Positions 13,675 through 24,960 of a stretch of DNA of 64,000 nt are shown here, piece by piece. Position 1 is the first letter of the stretch. The number at the start of each line of letters is the position of its first letter. Origin of the DNA: Rhytidiadelphus loreus (Eukaryota > Streptophyta > Bryopsida > Hypnales > Hylocomiaceae); contig OX344762.1 of the NCBI GenBank assembly GCA_947034895.1, forward strand, positions 20,192,760 to 20,256,759, read 5' to 3'. The notes under the pieces were generated by a model. It was not told where the DNA came from. It ran no database searches and worked only from the letters and a program-made list of their open reading frames with translations. Both the position numbers and the translations under genes were made by a program.

Positions 13675-13976
13675 AGGTAGGACGCTCTAAAAGCGACCCT
13701 TTAAGAGCTGATTGCATTTTGGAGGAAGCTAACATTCATGAAACAAATTTCAGTAAATTTTCATAAGAAGAAAAATGGAATTGGCATCCAACCCAAGTCA
13801 TTTCATATTTTTTGGATCTCTGTGGAATTAGTTATGAATTTTTGAAGTTTGAAATGCAGTGGTTCTAAAAGCGACCCCCTCGTGAAATGTACGTCTTTGG
13901 TACATCGAAGAAAGCAGAATGTACCTCTGCAGCCAGATCGCTTTTAGAGACGGGTCTGTTTTAGAGCCACCTACCT
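13675..13976 (-). mobile_element. 302-bp TA-flanked MITE, copy 2 (inverted)
   Basis: Reverse complement of the element at 10228-10529, same length and about 98-99% alike by eye. It is bordered by TA on both sides. The two copies face each other across about 3.1 kb. Confidence 0.8.
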
Positions 13977-14379
13977 TAATGCATTCTTGAATTGGCTAGT
14001 CAATTTTAGAAGCACTATAGCACTGAAGTAGAGAGTTGTCAGGCTTTGCAATAGGGAGGGTCGAGTGCCTGTTGGTCCATTTTTGACACTCCATTGATGC
14101 ATTTATGGAACTTTCATGAACATCCCAAGTACCCTATTCATCAATTTATGGACCAACTTGCTCTATTCAAAGGCAAATCTTAATTGATTTACTATTGCAG
14201 TCTATGAGCATCAATAGCAACCTAAGCACCTTTGTCTTTGGAAAATCATATCTAATTCATTCTAAGTAAAAAATTTACAATTTAAATTGTTGTTCAATTA
14301 TTTTATTTATTTTTCTTTCTACCAAAAAAAATATTAAAATGATTTGGCAGGTCATTCATGAGCCTCCTACCTTACTAAT

Positions 14380-15510
14380 AATCTTTTGACAAAGCCAGTG
14401 CCAAACTCTAGTTTTATAATCCCTTACAGACCTTGAAAGAAACATGTAATTATGCCTTAACACCTTCAGTTATTTTTTTGAGGTTCCTAGGTACATTATA
14501 ACATTCTTTACCAATGAGGTTGGGGTCTTCTTTTTGCATCCTTGAAAAAGGGCCCCTTAACCCCTTTAGGATGTTAGCAGCCCAAACTGGCCTACGAATT
14601 TTTATACAATACAATATGCCTTGCCTTAATTGGGTCCTCTTTCCAATGTTTTCGCTTTCCATTAAATGTGTAGTGAGCTTTAATGTGTTTTGTTGTATGG
14701 TTTGAGGTGGGCAAATGTAAGTGGATGGCTCATTGCTTCTCTCCTTTTTTTCAACATGTGATTCTTCTCATTAATTGCTGAAATTCAATTCAAGTCTTGG
14801 GATGTGAGACAAAAGTGCAAAATTTTGAATAAAATTATTAATCTACTGATGGAAACTTGTGCACTATCACATTTTCAGATTTCAGACTTTAATGTGAGTC
14901 AGATTGTATTTTACGACATAGTGTACAAAAGCGTACACTTGCTAACATCCTAAAGGGGTTAAGGAAGAAATCCCATTCCAAATCACCCCCCATTTTGGCA
15001 ATGTAGGCCGCTCTCTTTCCGCACAAGAGAAGATGAATGGGGATTAATTACGGCGTAGTTCCTGATGGAGTTGTGGCACATTGTGATTGTTCTACAAGAC
15101 TCCCAATATTGCAACCAACGGTTGGTCGGAAATAGGAAGGTCTATATGACCAAAGTGGGAGGAATGGAATCTTCCACTCAAAATTCACAGTAATTATTTT
15201 TTGAGAAATAAAAATCTGAAAAATTATGGAAACCTTCCAAACTCTATTTCTGCACAGTAGAAAATTTTCTCACTGACAAAACCCGACGTGCAGATATGTG
15301 GAATTGCTTAAGTGGTCAGGAATTGGAAATCTCCCTTACAGTGAACAAAATTGTCTTTAGTTAATATTCCTCAGACAACCCCACTGATCCTAGAGTTCAG
15401 TGATAAGTCCCTCCCAGGCATTTAGCAAAGCATCATAACTTCACAACACTGAGAAGACCATTGCCTGGTTACACAATGTTATGAAAGTCCATGCAAGGCA
15501 GAGAAGTGGA
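14380..15510. repeat. Old dispersed repeat, interrupted by a TTAA element
   Basis: The segment at about 14490-14555 (TTTACCAATGAGGT, TTTTGCATCCTTGAAAA) and the segment at about 15335-15510 (GTGAACAAAATTGTCTT, CATTTAGCAAAGCAT) match, in the same order, a stretch at about 48235-48440. A CCTACCTTA end like that of the 302-bp MITE lies just upstream in both places (14366 and 47925). There is no coding sequence. Confidence 0.5.
14561..14958. mobile_element. 398-bp non-autonomous element with TTAA target duplication (piggyBac-type)
   Basis: Perfect 19-bp terminal inverted repeats, CCCCTTTAGGATGTTAGCA at the left and its complement at the right, are immediately flanked by TTAA (14557-14560 and 14959-14962). 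TTAA duplication with C-run termini is typical of piggyBac-superfamily elements. No ORF inside resembles a transposase, so it would need one supplied in trans. It sits inside an older dispersed repeat. Confidence 0.75.
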
Positions 15511-15804
15511 CAATGATTGATTATCAATATGCATAAACATATTTAAAGCTCATGCAATAGATTTTGAAGCCCCAAATTTTTGAGCTGGTAGGACAGGTAT
15601 CCATTGATAGTGTTATGCTAGAATTTTTGAAAACCTGCGGCACGCGCGTAAGCCATTCAATAAATTCTGGACATGGTGGGATTGGATCAGGTAACGAAGA
15701 CAAAGTCTGCCGAATATGGAGCCTAACTTCAGCAAGCTGCCGTGTGGAATTTCTCAAGGAGATCGTGCTAGATGTTCACTTCTCAAAAGTACATGTTTGA
15801 AGTA
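15511..15804. other. Short ORFs on both strands, no supported gene
   Basis: Overlapping ORFs of 78 codons (+, 15564-15800) and 77 codons (-, 15524-15757) run through each other. Neither has a recognisable motif or splice context. The composition is slightly less AT-rich than the surroundings. Confidence 0.3.
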
Positions 15805-16091
15805 AGGTAACTACACCTAAAATCGCACACTTCCTAAAATCATTCATTAGAGATTCTTGCCTAAAATGTACTCCCACTATTCACAAGACTTTATAATCGC
15901 TTTTAGGAACACCTATTTTCAGCACTTTGAAAATTCATAGTTTATTCATATGGCTGGTGCCCAAAAAATGCACTTTAAGAGAATCAAGAATCCCCTTTTC
16001 ACTACCAACATGACCTTACAAAAAAAAATTCCAATATAATAATGGGAACCATGTTGAAATTCTTATTTGTGCAATTTCGGTGTAGTTACCT
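15805..16091. mobile_element. 287-bp TA-flanked MITE, a second family
   Basis: The terminal inverted repeats begin AGGTAACTACACC and continue with imperfect matching for about 25 bp (AAAATCGCAC against AAATTGCAC). TA lies on both sides. The first bases (AGGTA) are shared with the 302-bp family, but the remainder differs, although an internal AAAATTCATAG segment resembles it. Confidence 0.7.
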
Positions 16092-17635
16092 TAATATGAC
16101 GTCTGACTCATAATTTTGCAACAATTAGCATTCTCAAACTACTTGAGGAACATGTACAAATACAACAAGCTTTAGCATTCCATAATATGTAGAATCCGCA
16201 CCTAATTAGACCACACATTGGAATCCCTACCTCAGATCAAGGACTGTAGTTTTTAGGGCAAGTTTTCATGGGCTCGATTATTTTTTGTAAAACTTTGAAT
16301 TCTTATAAGATAGAAAAGCTTATTAGCTTTAGGGTAATATAATTTTTTATTTCAATTGGTGATTGGGAGCAAAAGTTATACCACAATAAGCTTAGAATTG
16401 AGCTTAGAGGGTAGAAAAAAAATATCCACAAAAACTCAAAATTTAAATTTTTAGATTCTTTTTTTCCAAAGATTGTATTTTTGTCTACATAGAAAGCTTT
16501 GATTTGTTCCATTTGGATTTGTGATGTGAAAGTTATGATGCATCTTGTTTCGTAGGCAATTAGAGCATCTTTTTGAAAAAATAATGAACATGATTCGTTT
16601 TTGAGCTTAGTTTTCAGATTTTCTCAAAACAAAGGGGGCCACAGAGGCCTGACTTTGATTGTTACAACAATCTCACCATTTCATAGTAGTGTGTTCTAAT
16701 TCCATCTTAGAGCTATTAATGATTTAGTTCTTTCCTCTATCATGTACCTTCATCTACTTAACATTTTTTAAAAGAATGAAAACCACATTATTTTTTTAAT
16801 TTTAATTTTTCCAATATTCTCAACTCAATTCATCTTGATAAAAAAAATTTAATTAAAAATCTATAGTGTAATTTTTTTTTAATTTAGAAGATTCAAAGTC
16901 TCATAAACTACTTTGCCAAAGTGCCTTGCAAAAAACATGATTTCTTCAATTTGAATGCATTTATCTTGCAATCTATGCAGTGAAAGTATGTCAAATTTTT
17001 ACCACACATTCTCATATTAGTCTACTACAAGATCCTATAGCTAATATATACCAAAACAAAAAAAAATACTGTTTCTAAATTTTTTGCTCTTTACACCAAA
17101 AATGACAATTTTGAACGTTTTTTTGATGAAAAATAGGCCTTGGTCAAATAAGAGTTAATTCTTGAAGAGTCATTGGCTTGATTGGGAAGTTACAACACTA
17201 ATGTCATTAGTTGGCTATGAAGTCGTAACATTGGTGAACTACTTTGTGGGGGAGCAAAAGGGCCTCAAGTTGGTTAATGAATAATGTTTCATGTCATTTG
17301 AATGACACGTTGAAACACTTTTTTCCATCCTTTTCAAAGGGTAAATTAATTGTTTTTTTCTTTCCTCGTTTCATTTGCTCAAGGTCTATTTCGGGTAAAA
17401 AGAACCGGACGGTACTAACTGATCAAGTTGCCTGCACCTTGATAAGCATGTGACTCATTTTCGTCCTTAGAAAATAAAATAAATCAGCACGATTGGATCT
17501 TGTCATGCTGTTGTGCTGGCAGTCACACCTACAACATGATCAGATTGACATGAAGAAATTGATCTATTTTATTTTTAATTTTATTTCAACTTTTGAACTT
17601 CACGTTTTTCTTTCAAATTCCATTTTTAATGGTTC
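16092..17635. repeat. AT-rich repeat DNA related to the TTAA family elements
   Basis: A stretch at about 16960-17130 (ATCTTGCAATCTATGCAG, then CTACAAGATCCTA, then a GATGAAAAA segment) matches, in the same order, the right part of the element at 53690-54980 and more weakly the one at 30903. No clear ends were found, so this is a degraded copy. There is no gene. Confidence 0.4.
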
Positions 17636-17835
17636 AACAATAAGTAGTGTGCCTTGTACCATTTCCACAACTAAAATAAAAGTAGAAGTAATTTTCTAAA
17701 TTTTTACTTCATGCACATGTACCCCTCCTTATAGAGAGCTTTTCAATGGTACCAAGAATGTGAGTGCAGGACGTACGATCCAAAAGATCTCACCATAACA
17801 AACATATAAACGACCTCATTTAAGGTATAGCTAGC
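17636..17835. repeat. Dispersed repeat, copy 1 of a direct pair
   Basis: It shares an ordered set of matches with 20105-20390: GTGCCTTGTACCATTTCCAC, AATAAAAGTA, an AGAGAGCTTT block, the ACCAAGAATG/ACCATGAACA block, TCTCAC(C/T)ATAA and CTCATTTAAGRTATA. The two copies bracket about 2.3 kb. No protein is encoded. Confidence 0.5.
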
Positions 17836-19567
17836 TAGTAGGTCTTGAACCCTTGATATTAAATAGTATGGTCAATGCTTGAATGTTGTCTTGACTACGG
17901 TATTTCCCCCCCCCCCCTCCCTCCAAAATATTACCCCTTTCATAATTATTTTTTTAAAACCCTAGATGTATAGGGCAATGTCCGCACATGAAGGAATTGT
18001 GTAGCCAACAACAAGTGTATTGTCTATTGTAAACCACCTACCAAGGAATGAAGTAGAAGTAATAGCATGTGCAAAGTGAGGTGGTTGATTGCTTTTGCAC
18101 CTCCTTCTACTTCAGCTTCCTCATTGCAAAAAAGTTGGAAACACATAATGGTCACCTTTCTTTCCCAAAAAAACCAAAACCAAAAGAGTTTGAAATACAA
18201 GTGGACCGACTGTTTTCACAAGTCAAGCCATTCGCAATCACTACAGGTAGCCTAAAGGTATGGCCACACGATGGGCGCACACCCGCTTGACTTTGTCAAG
18301 ACTGAAGTTGCCGTTCTTCAGGGACTCCGAGGGAGTTGGGTCCGTGGTGTTTACAGCCAAGTGATCTTTAGTAAACACCGAAGCTACCTGGCTGTGAGGT
18401 GAGGTGGCGCAGCAGACTAACACCAACTTGTAGAATGATCGATAGTTGCGGGTTTTATGTAAACTATTCCCAGGTTTCTCGTAACATGAAATCCTGGAAA
18501 AGTGTAATTAGTAGGTTTCAGATCGAGACCTGAGATCGGTTCCACGTAACTTGTCAAAACTGGAGCCACGATGACGTAAGAGCTGCGGGATTCCTAATTA
18601 AGAATGGGAGCACTTTGAAGCACCGTCAAGTTCTAATCAAGGTAGTTACAGCGACCACGTACGTCCAGAACTCCTCCGAATAACTCGCTCCTCATCGATC
18701 ATAAATCATGACCGGAATAGATTTCTTTAAAGAATGTACAGTATATTGTCGTCGGTCTCATTCTTCGATCTACAGTAACTGATCAATCGGCAGTTCATCG
18801 AGCTTCAGTCGAGTCGGCTCTTCAGGGTACCTGCTGAATTCTTTTACATTGTCCTCGGAGTGTAAATCTTGTGAGTCTCAAGCTAGAATTCTGCTCTTGG
18901 AGCTAGGGTAACTACAGGTATCATATCAGAAGTAAGAGTGAAGGGTGAAAGCACTGTCTCTAATTAAGGACTGGTCGTGAAAATGTGAAGCGGTTGCAGG
19001 AGTCGTCGATCTGACTGAGGATTCGATCGATGCAGAATATGTATTTTTGGATCGGAGGTCGTTTGGGGGAGTCAGTATGAGTGTCGAGGTTTCGATTTCA
19101 GTAAGATGGTCACTCTCAGAGAATGGGCCGGGTTCAAGAGGGTTGATCGAAATCTTTCGTTCTTGCAGATAATTATTCGCGACTTGGGCAGTACGTCTGT
19201 ATTGCAGGAAATGGAAGTCTGTCCTAGCTACCCGGCCTCGAAAATTGACAACCTGGTTTTACACAGTCAAGTTCAACTTCTGAAATCATTCAGTCGTTGC
19301 TCGATTCCTGTCGATCGTCACAGCAACGTCACAATTAAAGTGCAAGTTTGCACACTTATCTTTAAAATCAAAGTTTTAGCTTTCTACATATTAATTAGGA
19401 TCAGTTTACATTTGCAGAGGCTCCTACCACCATCCTTGCAAGTGTGAACCCAAAGTACATCAAACTTACATAACAGTCAAACTTGAGACCCTAAAGACAG
19501 AATTTGAAAAACCCTCCCCAATAATTAAAGTGAGAGACTCTGGTGAATGTCTAATGAATGTACAATA
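17836..19567. other. Less AT-rich unique stretch; possible non-coding or unrecognised gene
   Basis: A C-run lies at about 17907-17920. From about 18250 to 19450 the composition becomes balanced, unlike the neighbouring repeats. A 113-codon ATG ORF (19106-19447) contains two possible acceptor sites and no known domain. I cannot assign a product. A transcript may originate here, but nothing proves it. Confidence 0.3.
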
Positions 19568-20008
19568 GGGATAGTCACACTTTCTTCACTTGGCTTTTGG
19601 AGAATGGAGAATGGAAACGCGTCAGCTTGGGGTTGGCTTTAGGTTGCCATGTTGGTAGAATATACTTAGTTGGATATATCTTCCGCACTCCTAGTCTTCA
19701 CCTCCGGAGGTGAAGATTGGGAGCGAAAGATATATCCAACTAAATATATTCCTTTGTGCCCTACACTTTTATCTTTCCATTGCCGCTTTTACCTTGGTTG
19801 TTGCCAATTTCCCTCCAACTTTACATCTAATCTTAGGTTTAGATAAATGGATTCTCCATTTTTTTCATTCTCCACTCTCAACACATCTTTTAGCCAGGGG
19901 TGTCACACCTTCTTCACCCACTGTAGTTTCCCATTGGCTCCCTCCAAACCCTCACCAACTTTTCATTCTCCATTCTCCAAGTGCCAAGTGAAGAAGGTGT
20001 GACTACCC
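19568..20008. mobile_element. 441-bp TA-flanked foldback MITE, copy 1
   Basis: The terminal inverted repeats (left GGGATAGTCACAC then TTCTTCACTTGGC; right GCCAAGTGAAGAA then GTGTGACTACCC) are bordered by TA. Inside, 19658-19751 is a nearly perfect 94-bp palindrome with no loop, centred on CACCTCC/GGAGGTG. A second copy lies at 48922-49344. There is no transposase. Confidence 0.75.
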
Positions 20009-20094
20009 TAATGTAGAAGAGACTCGATCATTATTAATGGATTTTGGGTTGTTAAAACGGATCCTTCTTCACAAAGTCCAAGTGTGGCCATACC

Positions 20095-20395
20095 TCAAGT
20101 TATACTACGTATTAGTATTCCTTGTGCCATTGCCACAATATAATAAAATAAAAGTAAAAATATTTTATTTATTTTTTAATTCATAGAAAACTTCAAAATT
20201 CAATTTCTCTTTGGAAATGAGTGAGAACTCCACAAAACAACATCCATCCACCCCTCTTCGCAGAGAGCTTTCTAACAATACCATGAACATAAATGGGGGA
20301 CTTATGTTTCCAAAGGTCTCACTATAATGTAACAAAACAAAACGAACAACCTCAAACAAACAGCCTCATTTAAGATATACATTCCCCTACTATAA
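20095..20395. repeat. Dispersed repeat, copy 2 of a direct pair
   Basis: Counterpart of 17636-17835, same orientation, with the shared blocks in the same order but spacing enlarged by small insertions. Confidence 0.45.
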
Positions 20396-21710
20396 CTTAC
20401 AATTTGAAATTTCATACACTTTCCATTCAACCACTGCACTTTTGTTTCACCTTTCATACATGGATCAAGCACCAAAACTACAATGGTCTCATCCAAAGTA
20501 CACATGATTATCAATGGGGTCCTGTGCCATATTTGTGATGACAGTGTTCCAAGAAAAATTGACATTAAAGCATTTGGGATCACTTACAAAGTTGATATGA
20601 ATCCCTTTTCAAACTTTCTAAATTCTCGCACTTTCCATGACTTTTTTTGTGGTACAAGTTTTTCACAATACTGGGATTCAAGAGGGGATTTTGAACAAGG
20701 TGCATCCATTACTGCAATTACTCACAGTAGTCCTGTAGTTGAAGACCATATCTGGTATTTCCATGCCAATCATCAGATCGACAGATTTCCAGTTTATTGA
20801 GCCCGGTCTTTATCTCAGAAGATAGTGGACTCCTCACGCCAACCAAATGCCTGAGAATACTTTTTTATTAGGCCTGCTGATTTTTCGTATCAGGGACAGT
20901 AAATTACTTGGTATTGTGCATGGCACCTTGTTCCAACATAACAGACAAAAGGATAATCAAGCATCAAACAACACAGTGAACGCACGTCAATGTTACAGAA
21001 TATTCTGAATTTTGAGATAGGATGGAACTAACTTTCTGTGAAACGACGAGATTGTAGAATCTTTCTTGCATATCATCAAGTCCAAACTTCTAAGGATTGA
21101 ATCGAATCCATACGTGAAAACCTAGAAAATTCTGATACCGCTCATCAAAAGTACAAAAAATTAATTACAATGCTCTCCGAAGCTTATCTAAAGTGACCAA
21201 GTCAGCACTACCGATATGGAGATAGATGACTTTGACCGGGGCAAAAAGGGGCTAAAGATTCGGTGGCAGTTGAAGAATGTGCAATACCCGAAGACGATCA
21301 TGCAGAATCTGTCAGAAATCCAAACAAGAGATTAATTAGCAGTTTAAAGAACTCATTCAAAATGATCTCCCTGCAATAGAAACATAAGAACAGAGCTGTC
21401 ACTTAAATCAATGGCTTATTCAGAGGATATCTTCATATACGCCGGTATGATGTTCTTTTTGGACAGCAGGAGGAATTCCTTGATTTCTTTTTGTTAAGAA
21501 GGATATGGATGTAGAGATGATCCATCTTCCGAAGCTCAAACCTGAATCGAAGATTCTTTTCAATGCACTTACTTGACCCGAGCAGATTTGAGTGCAGTGC
21601 TTCGGTTGTGATACTCAAACCTGTCGGTACTCCGCTTCTGACTGACGTAAAACCGGCTTGCCGATCTGTTGTTGAGGACGGATCATCAGAATTATTAATT
21701 CGACATCCTG
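20396..21710. other. Intergenic and 3' flank of the F-box gene
   Basis: A 105-codon ATG ORF (20483-20800, +) has no known motif. The part from about 21400 to 21710 continues with balanced composition and is likely 3' UTR of the minus-strand F-box gene. Confidence 0.35.
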
Positions 21711-23637
21711 TTAGAAGCTGAAGCAAGAGAAATCGAGGCTCATCGTCCAAGTCAAGATAATGGGGTGGATTTGCTGCTCATAACCAGCGGCAATCGCTTC
21801 AATGGCCAGTTTAAGATCGTCGAATGTCACTGGACTGGAAGTGTGAATACGAACCACCAGGTTCTTCACTGAGGGCCGCAGCAACAACCGCAAAACACGG
21901 ATGGCAGGGCCCAAATTCTGTGGAATCATGTGCAGAATCAGGCGACTCATACGAGGCCACCTCTCCGTCGAAGTTATCATGTCCACGTTCGTCTCCATGC
22001 AGTACCACATCCCGGGACCAATATTTAAAACCTCCAACTTTTCACAGTCATGCAATTTGCTAAGATCAGGCAGCAGCAGGGGGACGTCCTTCAGAACACC
22101 CAAAAACTTGCCATCCTCTGCAAGCGCCATACACGGGATGTCCAAAAAGACCATTTTCAGGTTGGGATTCCGGTCGATGAGAGCGAACAGTGTAACGAAG
22201 CTGGAGGCTCCATAGAGCAGCTCCTGTAAACCATCCAAGCTCCTCAACTCGATTTTGGAGGGCTCCATGACTTCAAGATTGAAAGCAACGTACTTCAGTT
22301 TGTTAGCTCTGATGATCAATTTCTCAGGACACTGCATTTTCAACTGCAACTTCTCAAGCTTCGGAAGGTCTATCACAATCTCCTTAGCTGTAGTAGAGAG
22401 ACCGAGGCACAGTACCTTCATGTCTTGGAAAACCAAATTGCCCCGGTCCACACCAAATACCCCCAGGAGCGCTAGAGTCTGTAAATTGGGCATTATTTCA
22501 TTGATGTTTTGCAAAGCTTCGGCAGTAACTTTGACACAGCGCCATGTCAGACTTAACATCGAAAACATCTTCTCACAACCGCTGGTGTCGATAAACATGT
22601 TCCTCAAATCCAAAGTTTTCAATCCTTTACCTTGAATAAGATGGACACAGAACATTTATTAGACAAGTTGGAAGTCGAGTCTATAAACGAACCACAGAAA
22701 ATTGAGCGCGGTGTGGCTTAACCCATCCATGGCCTCAATTTATTTTACCAATTTTGAGAATCAATATATGTAAAAGTTTCAATATTATAAGTTTATTGCA
22801 CCAGACTCTTTAATTTCACCCTAAAAATCAAGACAAATTACCACTCTCAAGCTAAATGAAGCCTTTAAATAATGGCGTCATGTATTTCAACGCTGGAAAT
22901 GGATACATTAAAAGCATTGAGTTTGACCTCAGCGGATCCAGTTTTGGGGCCATGAAAGATGGAAACCACGAAGGGTCAAGGAGATACGACTTACAGGATT
23001 TAGAAAAAACTCGGATGACATCCGATCTGCGCATGATGGCCTGCTGACCGTAATCCACGAGGCAAACATGTTCAAGTGTCGAATGCATAGCAGGTAACCA
23101 TTTCTTCACAAAGAGTGGATCGCTAAGCCAGAAGTCAGTTCTTCGTTTTTCATCCTCAGGTACAGTTTTGGCTTGCAACTTCGGCTCAACTTCAATGCGA
23201 AGCTGCACGATGCATACCTTCGTTTTCAGAATCTTTTCCAATTGATCCTTCATTTTCAGCTTCGATCTTTCATCACGTGAGGAGCTTGATTCGGCTCCAT
23301 CAGAGATCCCTGATTTGAGAGAGCCCAAATCAAAAACGTTTCGGTTTCGGGCCCTAGCATGCTGGGATTCCAGTACGGTCAACCGCAGGGATCGCACTTG
23401 GTTGCCAGCATCCCAAAAATCCCTACACACCAATTGGGCATTCGCAAGGACTCTTGCGTCCTCGAGCCGATTCAAGATGTCCTGCAACACATATACAGAC
23501 AACTGCTTCCAGTCTCGAAATCCCGTTTGTCCGTTTGTATGCTTCCTACCTTTTTCCGGTGGGCAAGGTTCAGACTTCATGCCAGTCTTATGAATTCCGC
23601 CGGGATGAATCTTCTTCGGCTGATACACATGCAACAT
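21711..23637 (-). CDS. F-box/leucine-rich-repeat protein, 520 aa, two exons
   Basis: Probable substrate receptor of an SCF ubiquitin ligase. Exon 1 is 23637-22995 and exon 2 is 22630-21711. The donor is GTAAGT, the acceptor reads TTCAAG, and the join gives VFSKSC-KGLKTLDLRN with consistent phase (1 then 2). The start is the ATG giving MLHVYQPKK. The F-box lies at about residues 40-85 (DWKQLSVYVLQDILNRL, then LVCRDFWDAG). A Ser-rich and Lys-rich linker follows at about 105-140. The rest, from about 200, is a run of degenerate leucine-rich repeats (LKTLDLRNMF, LPKLEKLQLK, CEKLEVLNIG, WPRMSRLILH). It ends near FSCFSF. The intron is 364 nt. The partner substrate cannot be inferred. The pattern resembles large F-box/LRR families of bryophytes, but no orthologue is claimed. 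Confidence 0.85.
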
Positions 23638-24960
23638 CGTCTTTAGCTACCTTTTAAACTCCAATTGCAAGAAGAGGGACAGATAAACGAAGTTCTTAAG
23701 AACAATAACAGTGATGAACAGGTAAAACAGACTGTCGGCAAGTCGTAAACCACCACCAAACATCAAATTCCAATACGTCCATCAGCATTAGTTGGGCTTC
23801 TAAGAGACCATTTTTATTAAAAAAAAACTCCCTTGCTTGTACCGACAGTAGGTTCAAGATCCTTAGGGTAACGCGGTGGGGGAGGGGGGGGGGGGGGAGA
23901 GAGTGCTGCTCAGGACACGTCTAGTTCATTGGAGAGAATGTACCAGAGTACATTTCAAGAGATTGAATCACATGAGCAGCACCGTTCCTACCGCTTACGC
24001 TTCTTCAACGAGACAGAATGTGGCAGAGGGTGTGTCCTTGGGTGCTGCACAGATTTCAGTGTTCAACGAATCTAACTAAACAGGCCATACAGACAGAAAC
24101 AAGAATGACACAATGAACTACAATCTGAGTTTCAGTCCAAACCCTAATGAAGGTTCTCCAGATTTTGCTGTATGCGAATGGCAAGCTCAGACGTGCTCAA
24201 TAGATCACTTACAGGGGAACTTCCTTTCGAAGTGGACATGGCTGAATCGGCATGCAATACGGCGGAGATTCCAAGACATAAGAAAATTCAGTGTGTCGGT
24301 AGTCTACGTCCCCAACCCAGAAACTCCGCGCAGAGTTGAGTATCGCCCTCCCGGTTCCAGGAACCTTTTCAGATGACCAGTGATGCTAGTATCAATTCCT
24401 TTGTGATCCGGAATTGCTCTTACGCTAGAAAAGCTGAACATTCGGCTTCGACATTTCTGAGCCAGTTTCTTCACTTTTAAGCTCACGCTCATGTCCACCA
24501 CAGCCCTGCAAATCTAATCCCACCACGTTCAAAAAAGTAAAGCGCAATCAAATCACTGCAAGCTCCACCTCTCAATAAAGACTGAAACAAATGAAGGCAA
24601 TCTCCACCTCTCCACAAATGATGGCAAGACTGAAACAAGAATGATCCCTCCCGCGGAAAATGAGTGAAAGTTTCGGATTCTGAGGCACAGTTACTTATTC
24701 GTAGATTCCACTGTAGAAAGAAAGAGTAAACTACTGTGGCGCGCGATTGTGTCAGTCGATCAGATCAAGAAATTAGGTAACCCCGGCCAGCACCCGGAAA
24801 AAACTGCGCCGCGCCCACGAGGACGGTTGCAAACCACCGCAGCCGCCGCAGTCCAAACAACTAAACAATTCAAGATGTTCTGAGGAAAGGCGGTGCCTAA
24901 CTATACATGCAAATGACGGCGCCGCTTCCATTTCAAACAAATATATCGATCATCCTTTAA
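23638..24960. promoter_or_regulatory. 5' flank of the F-box gene (no discrete site assigned)
   Basis: Sequence upstream of the minus-strand F-box start. It contains a G-run at about 23880-23898 and a GC-rich patch at about 24740-24860 that stands out from the AT-rich background. No TATA element could be assigned with confidence on the minus strand. A plus-strand 87-codon ORF (24113-24376) has no known domain. Confidence 0.3.

Noticed and set aside
18395..18535. tRNA/SINE-like A box (TGGCGCAGCAGACTAACACC) and a possible B box
   Set aside because: The boxes are about 110 bp apart and the B box is poor; no cloverleaf can be drawn and no tail follows.
19106..19447. 113-codon plus-strand ORF
   Set aside because: It begins with ATG, but there is no domain or supporting homology, and the frame is not improved by the possible acceptor sites inside it. 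Kept only as a note.
20483..20800. 105-codon plus-strand ORF
   Set aside because: No recognisable domain, an overlapping minus-strand ORF of similar size, and repeat DNA on one side.
21433..23646. Plus-strand ORFs across the F-box locus
   Set aside because: Shadows of the minus-strand exons, which splice together with consistent phase and carry the F-box and leucine-rich repeats.
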